The notes under the pieces were generated by a model that worked only from the letters and a program-made list of their open reading frames with translations, was not told the DNA's origin and did no database searches. Positions 10,301 through 17,892 of a DNA stretch of 53,904 bases are shown piece after piece (position 1 is the first letter of the stretch; each line of letters opens with the position of its first letter). The DNA lies in assembly GCA_903916755.1 (NCBI GenBank), contig CAIWXW010000182.1:1-53904 (forward strand). Direction: 5' to 3'. The translations under genes were made by a program, and so were the position numbers. The stretch is from an uncultured Opitutaceae bacterium (GTDB lineage Bacteria; Verrucomicrobiota; Verrucomicrobiia; Opitutales; Opitutaceae).

Positions 10301-10562
10301 CGTCGCTCGTCGCCTGCGAGAACATGTAGAGGGAGTTCTCGACGCCGTTGATCGACTGCTCGAGCGGCGCAGCCACCGTCTCGGAGATGGTCTTGGGATT
10401 GGCGCCCGGGTAGACGGCCCGGACCACGACGGTCGGCGGCACGACCTCGGGGTATTCGCTGACGGGCAGCTGCGTCATCGAGATCAGCCCGACGAGGAAG
10501 ATGACGATGGAGATCACGCCCGCGAAGATCGGGCGCTTGATGAAGAAGTCGGAGAAGTTCAT
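7389..10562 (-). CDS. RND efflux pump inner-membrane transporter, HAE1 (AcrB/MexF) family
   Basis: 1057 residues, full length for the hydrophobe/amphiphile efflux-1 family. The protein starts MNFSDFFIKRPIFAGVISI (TM1), has the paired acidic residues of the proton relay in TM4 (GIVVDDAIVVVENVERN), two large periplasmic loops and the TM10-12 block ending near GMIGVTIFSLFLTPVFY. It should be a proton-driven trimeric exporter of drugs, bile-type or plant phenolic compounds. It lies between the adaptor gene (74 bp upstream) and the channel gene, and is probably controlled by the TetR regulator further upstream. Substrate cannot be read from sequence; overall similarity is to MexF/AcrB-like pumps. 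Confidence 0.93.
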   Translation of the reverse strand: MNFSDFFIKRPIFAGVISIVIFLVGLISMTQLPVSEYPEVVPPTVVVRAVYPGANPKTISETVAAPLEQSINGVENSLYMFSQATSDGVMTLTVTFKLGTNLDNAQVQVQNRVAQTEAKLPEEVRRLGITTTKTSPDLLMVVHLFSPNGRYDDVYVRNYGTLQVHDVLARLPGVGEVPIFGSGDYAMRVWLDPNKVAAKGLTATDVVAAIREQNVQVAAGSIGKQPTSHPVDTELLINTQGRLVTEEEFGAIIVKVGANGEKVQLRDVARIELGASDYALRSLLNNKAAVALPILQLPGSNAIATSNAVRAAMVDLKKNFPAGLDYDIVYDPTIFVRNSIEKVVHTLLEAIVLVVLVVILFLQTWRASIIPLVAVPVSLVGTFAAMHALGFSINALSLFGLVLAIGIVVDDAIVVVENVERNIALGKTPVEATKQAMREVTGPIVATALVLSAVFIPTAFISGLTGQFYKQFAITIAISTVISAFNSLTLSPALSALLLKEHHAPKDGLTRAMDRAFGWFFRPFNRFFEWASQKYSNGVARLLRLAVIALVVYAGLLGTTGLLFKSVPSGFIPTQDKQYLVAFAQLPDAASLDRTDAVIRRMSEIALKHPGVANAVEFPGLSINGFTNSSNSGICFVTLKPFEERTSKELSGPAIAQDLQQEFAAIQGAYIAIFPPPPVQGLGTIGGFKLYVEDRGDNGLDALYKATQGLIAKSYETPGLAGVFSSFTINTPQLDVQVDRVKAKVMGVPLGNVFDTMQINLGSLYVNDFNRLGRTYQVVAQADAQFRQRPEDILRLKTRNQLGDLVQLGSLVRVRETYGPDRVMRYNGYPAADVNGGAAPGYSSGQAEAQMEKLAAETLPKGMVLDWTELTFQKIVAGNTGVYVFPISILLVFLVLAAQYESFRLPFAVILIVPTALFSAMLGLWLTRGENNVFTQIGLIVLIGLAAKNAILIVEFAVKRREEGETIVQAALDATRLRLRPILMTSIAFIAGVFPLVVSTGAGSEMRRAMGVAVFAGMIGVTIFSLFLTPVFYVVLEKLGVRQPKPAIVLAGFPENA

Positions 10563-10636
10563 GGCGGAAAATGGCTAAAGCAGTGGCTCAATAGGCTGGG
10601 GGCCCAGGATGGAGGGCGGGCGGGTGGCGCCGGGGC

Positions 10637-11830
10637 TCAGGGCGTGGCCAGGGCCACGGTGGCGGAGGCGGGCGGCGCGCCGGCGGTGGCGACTGCGGGG
10701 TCGACCGCCATGCCGGGACGGACGTGCTGGAGCCCGTCGACGATGACGCGGTCGCCGGCGCGCAGGCCGCGGCGGACGATCCGCTTGCCCTCGTAGGTGC
10801 CGCCGAGCTGCACCGTGCGGTAGGAGGCGACGCGGTCGCTACCCACCACCAGGACGAACTTCTGGCTCTGGTCGGTCTCGACCGCGCGCTCGCTGATCAG
10901 CAGGGTCGGCTCCGAGGCGCCAATCGGCACCCGCACCCGGGCGAAGAGCCCGGGAATGAGCGCCTCGTCGGCGTTCGGAAAGACCATCCGCAGCGTGAGC
11001 GAACCGGTGGCGGGATTGAGGCGGTTGTCGCTCGACTCGATGAAGCCATGCCGCGGGTAGTCGGTCTCGTCGGCCAACTCGAGGTCGACCGGCACCCGGC
11101 CGGCGGCGCGGTGCTCGCGGGCGAACCGGTTGAAGGTGAGGAAGGTCGCCTCGTCCAGGTCCGCGTACACATAGGCGTCGCCGACCGAGACGATGGTGGT
11201 GAGCAGCGTGGCGTCGCCGGGCGAGCCGGACACCAGGTTGCCCTTGGTGATCAGCGCGCGGCCGATCCGGCCATCAATTGGCGAGCGCACCTGGGTGTGC
11301 TCAAGATCGAGCCGCGCCGTGGCGAGTTCGGCCTGGGCCTCGGCCGCGCGGGCGGTCCGCGCCTCCGCCTCCTCGCTTGAGATGGCGGTCGCCGCCAGGA
11401 GCTCATCGGCGCGCTTGGCCTCGCGCTCGGCCACCGCGGCCTTGGCGGAGGCGAGGTCGAACTGCGCCCGGTACCAGCGCGGGTCGATGGTGAAGAGCAG
11501 GTCGCCCGCCTTCACGAGCTGGCCGGCCTGGAAGTGGACCGAGTCGAGGTGGCCGGAGACGCGGGCGCGCAGCTCGACCGTCTCGACCGCATCGACGTGC
11601 CCGGTGATCTCATCGGAGTCGGTGACGAGTTTCTCCTCCACCGGGGCGACCGTGACCTTCGGCGCGGGCGGCGCGGCCGGGGCGGCGGACGACTCGGCGG
11701 CGGTCGCGCGGACCGTCGCATAGGTGATGATGCCAGCGGCCACCAGCGCGCCGGTCAGGAGCGTGGGCAGCAGGCGGAAGCGGCGCGGGGCCGGGGAGGA
11801 AGCGGAAGGCGTGGTGCGGTTGCGGAGCAT
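10637..11830 (-). CDS. RND efflux periplasmic adaptor (membrane fusion protein), MexE/AcrA family
   Basis: 397 residues. A single N-terminal membrane anchor or signal (RFRLLPTLLTGALVAAGIITYATV, about 17-40) has no lipobox. It is followed by an Ala/Pro linker, a first lipoyl half (VELRARVSGHLDSVHF), a helical hairpin (about 125-190, Ala/Glu/Arg-rich), the second lipoyl half (VRSPIDGRIGRALITKGN), a beta-barrel and the membrane-proximal domain ending RAGDRVIVDGLQHVRPG. It bridges the inner-membrane pump and the outer-membrane channel. First canonical gene of the efflux operon, preceded on the same strand by a 74-codon ORF at 11928-12152. Confidence 0.92.
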   Translation of the reverse strand: MLRNRTTPSASSPAPRRFRLLPTLLTGALVAAGIITYATVRATAAESSAAPAAPPAPKVTVAPVEEKLVTDSDEITGHVDAVETVELRARVSGHLDSVHFQAGQLVKAGDLLFTIDPRWYRAQFDLASAKAAVAEREAKRADELLAATAISSEEAEARTARAAEAQAELATARLDLEHTQVRSPIDGRIGRALITKGNLVSGSPGDATLLTTIVSVGDAYVYADLDEATFLTFNRFAREHRAAGRVPVDLELADETDYPRHGFIESSDNRLNPATGSLTLRMVFPNADEALIPGLFARVRVPIGASEPTLLISERAVETDQSQKFVLVVGSDRVASYRTVQLGGTYEGKRIVRRGLRAGDRVIVDGLQHVRPGMAVDPAVATAGAPPASATVALATP

Positions 11831-11927
11831 GGCGGCGGAATCAGGTTGAAGCGGGAGACGAAGGGAGGCGGAGGTTCAGGATTCGGAACTGTCGAAGGCG
11901 GTGAAGAGCGCGATGGTGGCGACGATG

Positions 11928-12152
11928 TTATTCGTGGTAGCGCGTGAGCGGCTCGGAGAGCCGGTCGAGCAGGTTCAGATCCCAAAGGGAGGAGAACGCG
12001 GGCTCGGCGAAAATGGCCGGCTTTACCGGCGACGCCGCGGCGGTTGCGGCCCGGCGCGATGCCGGAAAGGATGGGGAGCGGGCGGACCGACGAACGGCCA
12101 TGGTCGCGGGCGCGGTTCGCGGCGCGGTATTGAGTTCGAGCGTCTGGATCAT
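11928..12152 (-). CDS. Small leader ORF of the efflux operon, function unknown
   Basis: 74 codons from ATG 12152 (MIQTLELNTAPRTAPATMAV...), stop TAA at 11928. Composition is Ala/Arg/Ser/Pro-rich in the middle, with an acidic, hydrophobic C-terminus (SSLWDLNLLDRLSEPLTRYHE) that looks like an amphipathic helix. The start is supported by context: a putative TetR operator with a -10-like TAAACA inside it (12178-12183) lies 17 bp upstream, the same geometry seen in front of tetR. I recognise no family. It may be a real small protein or a translated leader for the adaptor gene, whose ATG is 97 bp downstream. Confidence 0.45.
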   Translation of the reverse strand: MIQTLELNTAPRTAPATMAVRRSARSPSFPASRRAATAAASPVKPAIFAEPAFSSLWDLNLLDRLSEPLTRYHE

Positions 12153-12169
12153 GACAAATGGGTCTTGAG

Positions 12170-12187
12170 TAGTTGACTGTTTAGCTA
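12170..12187. promoter_or_regulatory. Putative TetR operator and core promoter of the efflux operon
   Basis: Plus-strand TAGTTGACTGTTTAGCTA is an imperfect palindrome (TAGyTrA / TyArCTA arms). It matches 16 of 18 bases with the copy at 12891-12908. On the minus strand it contains TAAACA (12183-12178), a plausible -10 element, which would start transcription near 12171, about 19 nt before the ATG at 12152. Binding of TetR here would block the efflux operon. Confidence 0.65.
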
Positions 12188-12246
12188 GAATTGAGAGGGA
12201 AAAAAGGCGCACGATTCACGTGCGCGGGAGAGGGAGTGGGCGGCGT

Positions 12247-12876
12247 TTAGGCGGCGACGGGCTCGGGGGCGGATTTCAGGGCCTTGACCCGGAGGAGGCC
12301 GAGGGCCATCGCAGGCAATTGCCGAAGGATTTCAGGGTCGTTCATGATCCGCGCCTGGGTCACCAGGCCCTCGAGCAGGGCGAACAGCGCCATCGCTTCC
12401 TGGACCGGGTCGCAGGCCTCGATTACCCCTTGCGCCGCCGCCTCGCGAATCGCCGACTCGTAATAGCGGCGCTTGCGCGCAACGATGTCCCGGATGACGG
12501 CGCTGACGTCGACCTCCTGGGTGCTGACCTCAGAGCCCACGGACCACACCGGGCAGCCCAGCACCTTGCCGGTCCGCTGCTTGGTCTGCAGGTTGCACTG
12601 ATAGATCGCATCCAGGTGGTGGGTAAGGCGCTCAAGGGGCTCCACGGTCGAGGAAAAACAGCGGTCCAGTGACGGCTTCCACTCCTCATTCCAGAGCTTT
12701 TCGAGGGCTGCGACGGCCAGTTCGGCCTTCGACTTGAAAAAGTAGTAAAAGGAGCCCTTCTTCACCTCCGCCCGCTGGCAGATGTGGTCGATCGTGACGG
12801 ATCCGTAGCTCTCCTCCCACATGAGTTCGAGCGCGGCTTCCATCAGCCGTTGGTTTGCGTTGGAGGGTCTTCCCAT
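12247..12876 (-). CDS. TetR/AcrR-family repressor, likely local regulator of the efflux operon
   Basis: 209 residues. The N-terminal TetR DNA-binding domain is clear: RLMEAALELMWEESYGSVTIDHICQRAEVKKGSFYYFF, with the helix-turn-helix at about residues 25-46 and the typical KGSFYYFFKSK helix. The C-terminal part resembles the TetR_C ligand-binding domains of the AcrR/NemR type, with a WSVGSEVS segment and a single Cys in LGCPVW (about residue 108) that could sense an electrophile; this last idea is inference. The gene is upstream of and co-directional with the efflux genes, with its own operator copy 14 bp before its ATG, so autoregulation and control of the pump are expected. Confidence 0.88.
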   Translation of the reverse strand: MGRPSNANQRLMEAALELMWEESYGSVTIDHICQRAEVKKGSFYYFFKSKAELAVAALEKLWNEEWKPSLDRCFSSTVEPLERLTHHLDAIYQCNLQTKQRTGKVLGCPVWSVGSEVSTQEVDVSAVIRDIVARKRRYYESAIREAAAQGVIEACDPVQEAMALFALLEGLVTQARIMNDPEILRQLPAMALGLLRVKALKSAPEPVAA

Positions 12877-12890
12877 GACGCATCCAGAGG

Positions 12891-12908
12891 TAGTTGACTA
12901 TTTACCTA
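12891..12908. promoter_or_regulatory. Putative TetR operator and core promoter of tetR
   Basis: Plus-strand TAGTTGACTATTTACCTA differs from the 12170-12187 site at two positions. On the minus strand it contains TAAATA (12904-12899) as a -10-like hexamer, with GTGCAA 17 bp further upstream as a weak -35. The predicted transcript would begin around 12892, leaving a leader of about 16 nt before the tetR ATG at 12876. Confidence 0.65.
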
Positions 12909-12927
12909 GTGCAAGGGCTTTTTGCAC
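12909..12927 (-). terminator. Short hairpin with T-rich flank after the DTW gene (weak)
   Basis: GTGCAA (12909-12914) and TTGCAC (12922-12927) form a 6-bp stem with a 7-nt loop. On the minus strand a T7 tract (about 12934-12940) lies between the upstream gene's stop (12950) and this hairpin, so the order is not that of a standard intrinsic terminator. It also overlaps the likely tetR -35 region. Confidence 0.25.
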
Positions 12928-12949
12928 GATTTCCAAAAAAAGTGCGATT

Positions 12950-13657
12950 TTAGCCGAACATCCGGGTCCGCCGGGCGCCACTCCGGCCTTGCGGGGGCAC
13001 CCGCTCGGCGGCGGGGCTGTAGGCCCGGCGGCGGTAGCCGGGCCGCGACGGATCGGCGGCGCACTGCATCTGGAAGTCCTGCATCCGATGGAAGAGGTCC
13101 ACCAGCTGCGCGGGGTCGGAATACCGGTCGAGCCCCGAGCGCTCGAGCGCCAGCAGGGTCTCATGCGTCGCCTCCAGGGTGGACAGGCAGCTCTCGTGCG
13201 GCTGCTGCTTGATCAGGTAGCGGCTGCGGCTGGCGGGTGTGAACATGATTCGCGGCAGCCGCTGGAGCGATGGGCTTACGCGGAGCATTTTCCGGCCGAG
13301 GGTCCAGGTGGCATCGAGGAGAATGACGACCAGCTGGCGTCCGCCGAGGTCGGCGGGCGCCAGGTTGCCCTCGCTCAGGTTGAGGGCGGTTTTCCCCGGA
13401 TAGAGCAGGACGGGATGGAGGCGGGGATCGTGCAGGAGGGACTGCACCTCCTCGTGCCCGTCGAATTCCACGCCCACGTGGAGCTCGCTGGTGGAGAGGC
13501 AGAGATGCGTCAGCCGCCCGGTGGCCGCCTTCTCCTGCTTGTACTCCTTGGGATGCATCAGGAAGACGAAGCGCGTGGCGGTGGCCATCGGCCGGATCGA
13601 GGCGCACCAGCAGAGCGGCTTCGGCCAGAAACAACGGTAGCAGGTTTCGCGGCTCAC
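12950..13657 (-). CDS. tapT: DTW-domain tRNA-uridine aminocarboxypropyltransferase
   Basis: 235 residues from a GTG start. The DTW-domain family includes the enzymes that transfer the aminocarboxypropyl group of S-adenosylmethionine to uridine 47 of tRNA (acp3U). Family hallmarks are visible: an N-terminal cysteine cluster (Cys6, Cys9, Cys16, Cys18), a beta-strand leading to DATW at residues 115-118, and the downstream PRIMFTP/SRYLIKQQP segment that holds the substrate site. Length is normal. The last about 20 residues (RRAYSPAAERVPPQGRSG) are a basic tail of unknown role. It is a single gene, likely transcribed alone; the tetR promoter lies just downstream. Confidence 0.88.
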   Translation of the reverse strand: MSRETCYRCFWPKPLCWCASIRPMATATRFVFLMHPKEYKQEKAATGRLTHLCLSTSELHVGVEFDGHEEVQSLLHDPRLHPVLLYPGKTALNLSEGNLAPADLGGRQLVVILLDATWTLGRKMLRVSPSLQRLPRIMFTPASRSRYLIKQQPHESCLSTLEATHETLLALERSGLDRYSDPAQLVDLFHRMQDFQMQCAADPSRPGYRRRAYSPAAERVPPQGRSGARRTRMFG

Positions 13658-13895
13658 TCCGCAGGTTTACGCTCCTGACCGCCGGCCCGTCGAGGCAATC
13701 TGCCGTTCTTCGCCTGATTCGGGGCGCAGCCGCCGCGTTCTCTGCGGGTCATCCCCGAGATGATGCCCTCGAGGGGTTGCGCCGGATGCTGTAATCCGAA
13801 TTCGGGAGACGATCGGACGGCCCACCGGAAAAGTTTCCACGCCCGGAGTCCTGACCGGCGGGCCGGCGGGGCTGTGGCGCCCTCGGCCGGGCGGA

Positions 13896-15263
13896 CTAGA
13901 GGTCGGTGATCGGCTGGTACCGCGGCACCAGCGCCTTCATGATCATCCAGGCGATCAGGTAGCTCAGCGCGCAGACCAGGAACATGTAGAAATACGCCGT
14001 CTGCGGCGTGGCCAGGTAGGCGTCGGTTAGCCGGCCGGCCAGCTTCTGGATGACGACGCCGCCGATGCCGCCGGAGAAGGCCCCGATTCCGGTGACCGAG
14101 CCGATCGCCCGCTTCGGGAACATGTCGGAGACAGTGGTGAAGAGGTTGGCCGACCAGGCCTGGTGGGCGGCGGTCGCGATGCAGATCGTCATGACGGCCA
14201 GGGCGGCGGCCGCGTGGCCAAAGAGCTCCACATTCCCGAAGTATTGGGTGCTGAGAACGCTGAGCGGAAAGACGCTGATGATCAGCATCGAGAGCATCCG
14301 CGCCCGGTAGACGGGCAGGCCCTTCTTCATCAGGGTCATGGGGATCCGCCCGCCGTAGATGCTGCCGAAGATCGCGACCCCGTAGACGATGAAGGTCGGC
14401 AGCCGCAGCTGCTCGGTCGTCATCCCGAACTGCTTGCGCAGGTAGTCGGGCAGCCAGAAGAGGTAGAACCACCAGATTCCGTCCGTCATGAACTTGCCCA
14501 TGAAGAAGGCCCAGGTCTGCCGGTAGCCAAAGAGTTTCCAGAAGGCGACCTTGGGCCCGGCCGGGCCCACATCCGGCACCGGCTGCTCCTCGAGGTCGCT
14601 ATGGATGTAGGCGAACTCCGCCGGCGAAAGCCGGCGCTGGCGGCTGGGCGTGTCGTAGAGCCAGAACCAGAAGATCAGCCAGATGAAGCCGAGCAGCCCG
14701 GTGATGATGAAGGCCATCTTCCAGCCCAGCTGGGCGCCGAAGTGCACAAGGCACCAGGGGACGAGGAAGGCGGCGATCATGGCCCCGACGTTCGACCCGC
14801 TGTTGAAGATGCCGGTCGCGAGCGCGCGCTCGCGCTTCGGGAACCACTCGCTCACCGTCTTGATCGAGGCGGGGAAATTGCCGGCCTCGCCGATGCCGAA
14901 GGCGCTGCGGACGGCGATATGCATCGCCACCAGCCGGCCGACGAAGGCATTCAGGACGCCGAAGGTGGACCAGATGACGAGCGAGAGCGCCAGGCCCAGC
15001 TTGGTCCCGATCTTGTCGACCACCCAGCCGGCGCCGATCGTCATGCCCGCATAGAAGAAGGTGAAAAACGACGTCAGGTTGGAGAAATCGGTGTTGGTCC
15101 AGCCGAAGCCGCCCGTGGCGACCGGCGAGCAGAAGAATTCCTTCAGGTAGCTGATGACCTGCCGGTCCAGGTAGTTGACCGTGGTGGAAAACAGCAGGAG
15201 GCCGCAGATGATCCAGCGGTAGGAACCGCCGGCGGCGGGGGAGCGGGGGAAAGAGTCAGCCAT
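13896..15263 (-). CDS. MFS transporter, anion:cation symporter family, hexuronate (ExuT)-like
   Basis: 455 residues with 12 predicted membrane spans. It opens YRWIICGLLLFSTTVNYLDRQ, carrying the NYLDR motif in TM1 typical of hexuronate, galactonate and glucarate permeases. GIGEAGNFPASIKTVSEWFPKRERALATGIFNSG in TM4-5 is the family signature, and a cytoplasmic loop lies between TM6 and TM7. It should import hexuronates or related sugar acids by proton symport, a natural partner for the pectin enzymes in the window. No operon partners are adjacent; the next upstream gene is divergent, 256 bp away. The 238-bp stretch 13658-13895 downstream holds nothing I can identify. Confidence 0.88.
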   Translation of the reverse strand: MADSFPRSPAAGGSYRWIICGLLLFSTTVNYLDRQVISYLKEFFCSPVATGGFGWTNTDFSNLTSFFTFFYAGMTIGAGWVVDKIGTKLGLALSLVIWSTFGVLNAFVGRLVAMHIAVRSAFGIGEAGNFPASIKTVSEWFPKRERALATGIFNSGSNVGAMIAAFLVPWCLVHFGAQLGWKMAFIITGLLGFIWLIFWFWLYDTPSRQRRLSPAEFAYIHSDLEEQPVPDVGPAGPKVAFWKLFGYRQTWAFFMGKFMTDGIWWFYLFWLPDYLRKQFGMTTEQLRLPTFIVYGVAIFGSIYGGRIPMTLMKKGLPVYRARMLSMLIISVFPLSVLSTQYFGNVELFGHAAAALAVMTICIATAAHQAWSANLFTTVSDMFPKRAIGSVTGIGAFSGGIGGVVIQKLAGRLTDAYLATPQTAYFYMFLVCALSYLIAWMIMKALVPRYQPITDL

Positions 15264-15519
15264 GGTCGAGGCGAAGGGCGCGCAGGAGAAATGAAGGACG
15301 GGATGGTGAATGTCGCCCCTCCCGCGGCATGGCTCAAGCAGAATGGCCCGGACCGCGCGATGATGGTCGTGACCTGGCGGCGCGGCGGCGCTACATTGCC
15401 CCCATGTCCCCGCGCGATCTCCACCGGCTCCGGCTGCTGGTCCCGCGGATCGCCCGGCCCGGACCGTCGTTGGCCGCGGCTGCCGCCCGCCTCCCCGAAC
15501 TCCCGATCGAAATTACCCC

Positions 15520-16500
15520 ATGAATTCCCTCCTCCCGCGCTTCGCGCTCGCCTTGGCTGCCCTGCTGGCCGTCGCGCCGGCCCGCGCCGAACCGGTCGCC
15601 GCGCCGGCCCGCGTCCACGCCCTCAAGATCACCGTCCTTTCCACGATGCTGGCCGACGGCGATGAACTGGGCGAATGGGGCTTTTCCGCCCTGGTCGAGG
15701 CCGACGGGCACCGGATCCTCTTCGACACGGGCAATCATCCGACGGTCGTCCTGCAGAACGCCCGCTCGCTCGGCCTCGATCTCGCCACCGTGCCCGAGGT
15801 GATCCTCTCGCACAACCATTCCGATCATGTCGGAGGGCTGCTCACGCTGCGCCGCTCGGTCCTGGCGCGGACGCCCGCCGCGCTGGCGCGGACGCATGTC
15901 TCCGAGGGAATCTTCTACCGCCGCACGAGCTTCAATCCCGGCATCGAGGACAATCCGGCGCTGCTGCTCAGGCCCGAGTACGAGGCCACCGGCGGCGTGT
16001 TCGTGAATCACAACCGGCCCGTGCAGCTCTATCCCGGGATATGGCTGACCGGGCCGGTGCCGCGGACGTACCCCGAGCGCAACTGGAGCGGGTCCGGACG
16101 GGTGCTGACCCCCGCCGGCTGGCGCGAGGACGACGTGCCCGAGGACCAGGCGCTGGTTTTCGACACCGACCGCGGTCTGGTCGTGCTCTTTGGCTGCGGG
16201 CACGCCGGCATCATCAATACGCTGGAATACGCGCGCACCTTCCTCCGTCCGGCGCGCTTCCACGCCATCGTGGGCGGCGTGCACCTCTTCGCCGCCTCCG
16301 ACGCGACCCTCGACTGGACCGCCCGGAAGCTGCGGGATTTTGGGGTGGATAATCTTCTCGGCGCCCATTGCACCGGGCTGGAGCCGGTCTATCGGTTCCG
16401 GGCCGCCCTGGGCCTCGACCGCGCGCACGCGGTGGTCGCGGCGGTGGGAAGCTATTTCGAGCTCAACGAGGGCATCAATCCGCGGAATATCGCCCGCTAG
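15520..16500 (+). CDS. Exported metallo-beta-lactamase-fold hydrolase
   Basis: 326 residues with a Sec signal peptide (MNSLLPRFALALAALLAVAPARA). The metal site is present: SHNHSDHVGG gives His98, His100, Asp102 and His103, with later metal ligands likely His in FGCGHAGIIN and in GAHCTGLEP. The order and the GCGHAG-IVGGVH-HCTG pattern match the MBL proteins annotated as dihydropterin-aminobenzene phosphate synthase-like. Substrate is unknown, and an exported location argues against the archaeal methanopterin role. ATG 15520 overlaps by ATGA with a 39-codon frame starting at 15404, discussed as rejected. Divergent from the MFS gene. Confidence 0.82.
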   Translation: MNSLLPRFALALAALLAVAPARAEPVAAPARVHALKITVLSTMLADGDELGEWGFSALVEADGHRILFDTGNHPTVVLQNARSLGLDLATVPEVILSHNHSDHVGGLLTLRRSVLARTPAALARTHVSEGIFYRRTSFNPGIEDNPALLLRPEYEATGGVFVNHNRPVQLYPGIWLTGPVPRTYPERNWSGSGRVLTPAGWREDDVPEDQALVFDTDRGLVVLFGCGHAGIINTLEYARTFLRPARFHAIVGGVHLFAASDATLDWTARKLRDFGVDNLLGAHCTGLEPVYRFRAALGLDRAHAVVAAVGSYFELNEGINPRNIAR

Positions 16501-16549
16501 CGGCGGGCGGGCGCCGCCGGACGCACCTTGACGATTGGGGAGCAGCGGC

Positions 16550-16565
16550 GCACCGGGGCCGGTGC
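16550..16565. terminator. GC-rich hairpin between convergent genes (possible bidirectional terminator)
   Basis: GCACCGG and CCGGTGC flank a GG loop, between the stop of the MBL gene (16500) and the stop of the DUF4383 gene (16577). No T tract on either side, so function is uncertain. Confidence 0.3.
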
Positions 16566-16576
16566 TGCCGGACCGC

Positions 16577-16993
16577 TCAGGTCGTGAGCCCGTCGAACGG
16601 ATCAAACGAGGTCCGCTGGGTGCAGGTGATGCCGACGATCAGGGACAGGGCTCCGAGCACCAGGTTCACATAGGCGACCGATAGGTTCACGTTCAGCAGC
16701 CCAGCCACCAGGCCCTGGGTCGGGGGCGCGAACCACAGGACCGACACCAGGATGAGGAGGGAGCCCAGGAAGCAGAGGAAACCCCGCGCGTGGCTGCGGA
16801 ATCCGGCCCACAGGCCGACTAGGCCGAGCATGACATGGAGGGAGGCGTGCAGGGTATTGGTTGTAAGCAGGCCAAAAACCACCGGGCTGGCCAATCCCCA
16901 GCAGCCTTCGATCGCGAGCAGGAGACCGATCACCGCCGAGAAGCCGCGGGCCAGCGACCACGACGGGTTGAGGGAGGAAGACGCGTTTTGCAT
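16577..16993 (-). CDS. DUF4383-family four-helix membrane protein
   Basis: 138 residues from ATG 16993; an open frame continues 54 codons further upstream but is Pro/Gly/Ser-rich with no homology. Four hydrophobic helices are evident: ARGFSAVIGLLLAIEGCWGL, LHASLHVMLGLVGLWAGF, GFLCFLGSLLILVSVLWF and LSVAYVNLVLGALSLIVGI. The layout and the HxxxHxxLGxxGLWAG stretch in helix 2 match DUF4383, a family of small inner-membrane proteins of unknown function. No clear operon partner; convergent with the MBL gene. Confidence 0.7.
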   Translation of the reverse strand: MQNASSSLNPSWSLARGFSAVIGLLLAIEGCWGLASPVVFGLLTTNTLHASLHVMLGLVGLWAGFRSHARGFLCFLGSLLILVSVLWFAPPTQGLVAGLLNVNLSVAYVNLVLGALSLIVGITCTQRTSFDPFDGLTT

Positions 16994-17194
16994 CCCGCCA
17001 TAGTAGCAAGGGCGAAGCCTTTGTTCCGGCCCAGATTGGTTTCCCGGGCGACTCCGCGAGGCGGGCGAACGCGCTGGATTATGTGGCCCGAAACCAGGGG
17101 AAGGTCCGCTCCCGCCCGGCGACCGGTTCGACGCGCAAGACCCGGGCGTGGTCAAGCCAGGCCCGGGCCGGTCGCGGCGGAGGGAAAGGGCGGC

Positions 17195-17641
17195 TCAGTC
17201 GGCCCGCGCCTTGTCGTACGACGCCTTGAGGTGATCCCACGAGGCGACGACGTTCTGCTTGGCGCTGTCCCAGGTATCGGCGGTCGCCGTGCCGAGGGCG
17301 CTGACCTTGTCGTGGTAGTCAGCTTCGGAGCTCTTGAGCTCGTCCATGGCCGCCTTGCGGCTGGCGCTGGCCTGGGCGTCGGAATAGTTCGCGCGGAGTT
17401 TGGCGGTCTCGGCGTTGATCTGCGCCATCTGGGCCCGGGCGCTGGCGCTGAAGTCATCCTTCTTGTCGAAGGTGTACGACTTCACGTCGTGCCACGTGTC
17501 GACCACGGCGTCCTTGGAGTCCTGGTAGACGTCCTTGGCCTTGGCCGTGGTGGCGTCCTGATCCTGTTTGGAACAGGCGGTGAGAGAAAGGCCGGCGACG
17601 CAGGCGGCCAGCGAGATCAGGCGGAGGGTAGGGTTTTGCAT
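17195..17641 (-). CDS. Small lipoprotein with long helical (coiled-coil) body
   Basis: 148 residues. The signal peptide ends in a lipobox LTAC with acylated Cys23, so this should be a lipoprotein. The mature part is almost entirely charged helix: DATTAKAKDVYQDSKDAVVD, SARAQMAQINAETAKLRAN, SRKAAMDELKSSEADYH, with repeated 'W-D-x-x-K' units (DTWHDVKSY, DTWDSAKQN, ASWDHLKAS) spaced as in amphipathic repeat proteins. I do not recognise a named family; similar small helical lipoproteins or periplasmic proteins are often stress-induced. Divergent from the DsrE gene; the 251-bp gap 17642-17892 shows no clear feature. Confidence 0.75.
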   Translation of the reverse strand: MQNPTLRLISLAACVAGLSLTACSKQDQDATTAKAKDVYQDSKDAVVDTWHDVKSYTFDKKDDFSASARAQMAQINAETAKLRANYSDAQASASRKAAMDELKSSEADYHDKVSALGTATADTWDSAKQNVVASWDHLKASYDKARAD

Positions 17642-17892
17642 AAGACTGAGGGTGGGAGGGTGGGACGGAGCGGGACGGTATTTCCCCTGACAGCGGAATC
17701 AGGGACTGGAGCCGTTCACCCCGAAAATAAGGCCGCAGGTTTTGGGGAACCTGGGGCGATTTCCGGTCCGCCACCCGCTATGAGGATGCGCCGAAGCCCG
17801 CCCCCGCCCGCCATCGGCACGACCCAGAGCCGCAGGCTTTTCGCGGCGGGAATTGTTCGCCACGGCGCGCGCCCGGGCTTCAGGATGCCGGG

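Noticed and set aside
7359-10796. A 1,145-codon plus-strand frame opposite the RND pump
   Set aside because: Antisense shadow of the pump gene; Asp/Glu/Arg/His-rich with no fold-like pattern.
12891-12908. TTGACT inside the operators as a plus-strand -35 box
   Set aside because: No plus-strand gene follows within a sensible distance; both adjacent genes are on the minus strand.
13658-13895. Gene-free 238 bp between the MFS gene and the DTW gene checked for an RNA or terminator
   Set aside because: Only GC-rich partial repeats; no stem with T tract, no tRNA-like fold and no coding frame with a start.
15404-15523. 39-codon plus-strand frame whose stop overlaps the MBL start (ATGA), a possible leader peptide
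   Set aside because: Arg/Leu/Ala/Pro-rich with no recognisable feature; the overlap alone is weak evidence in GC-rich DNA.
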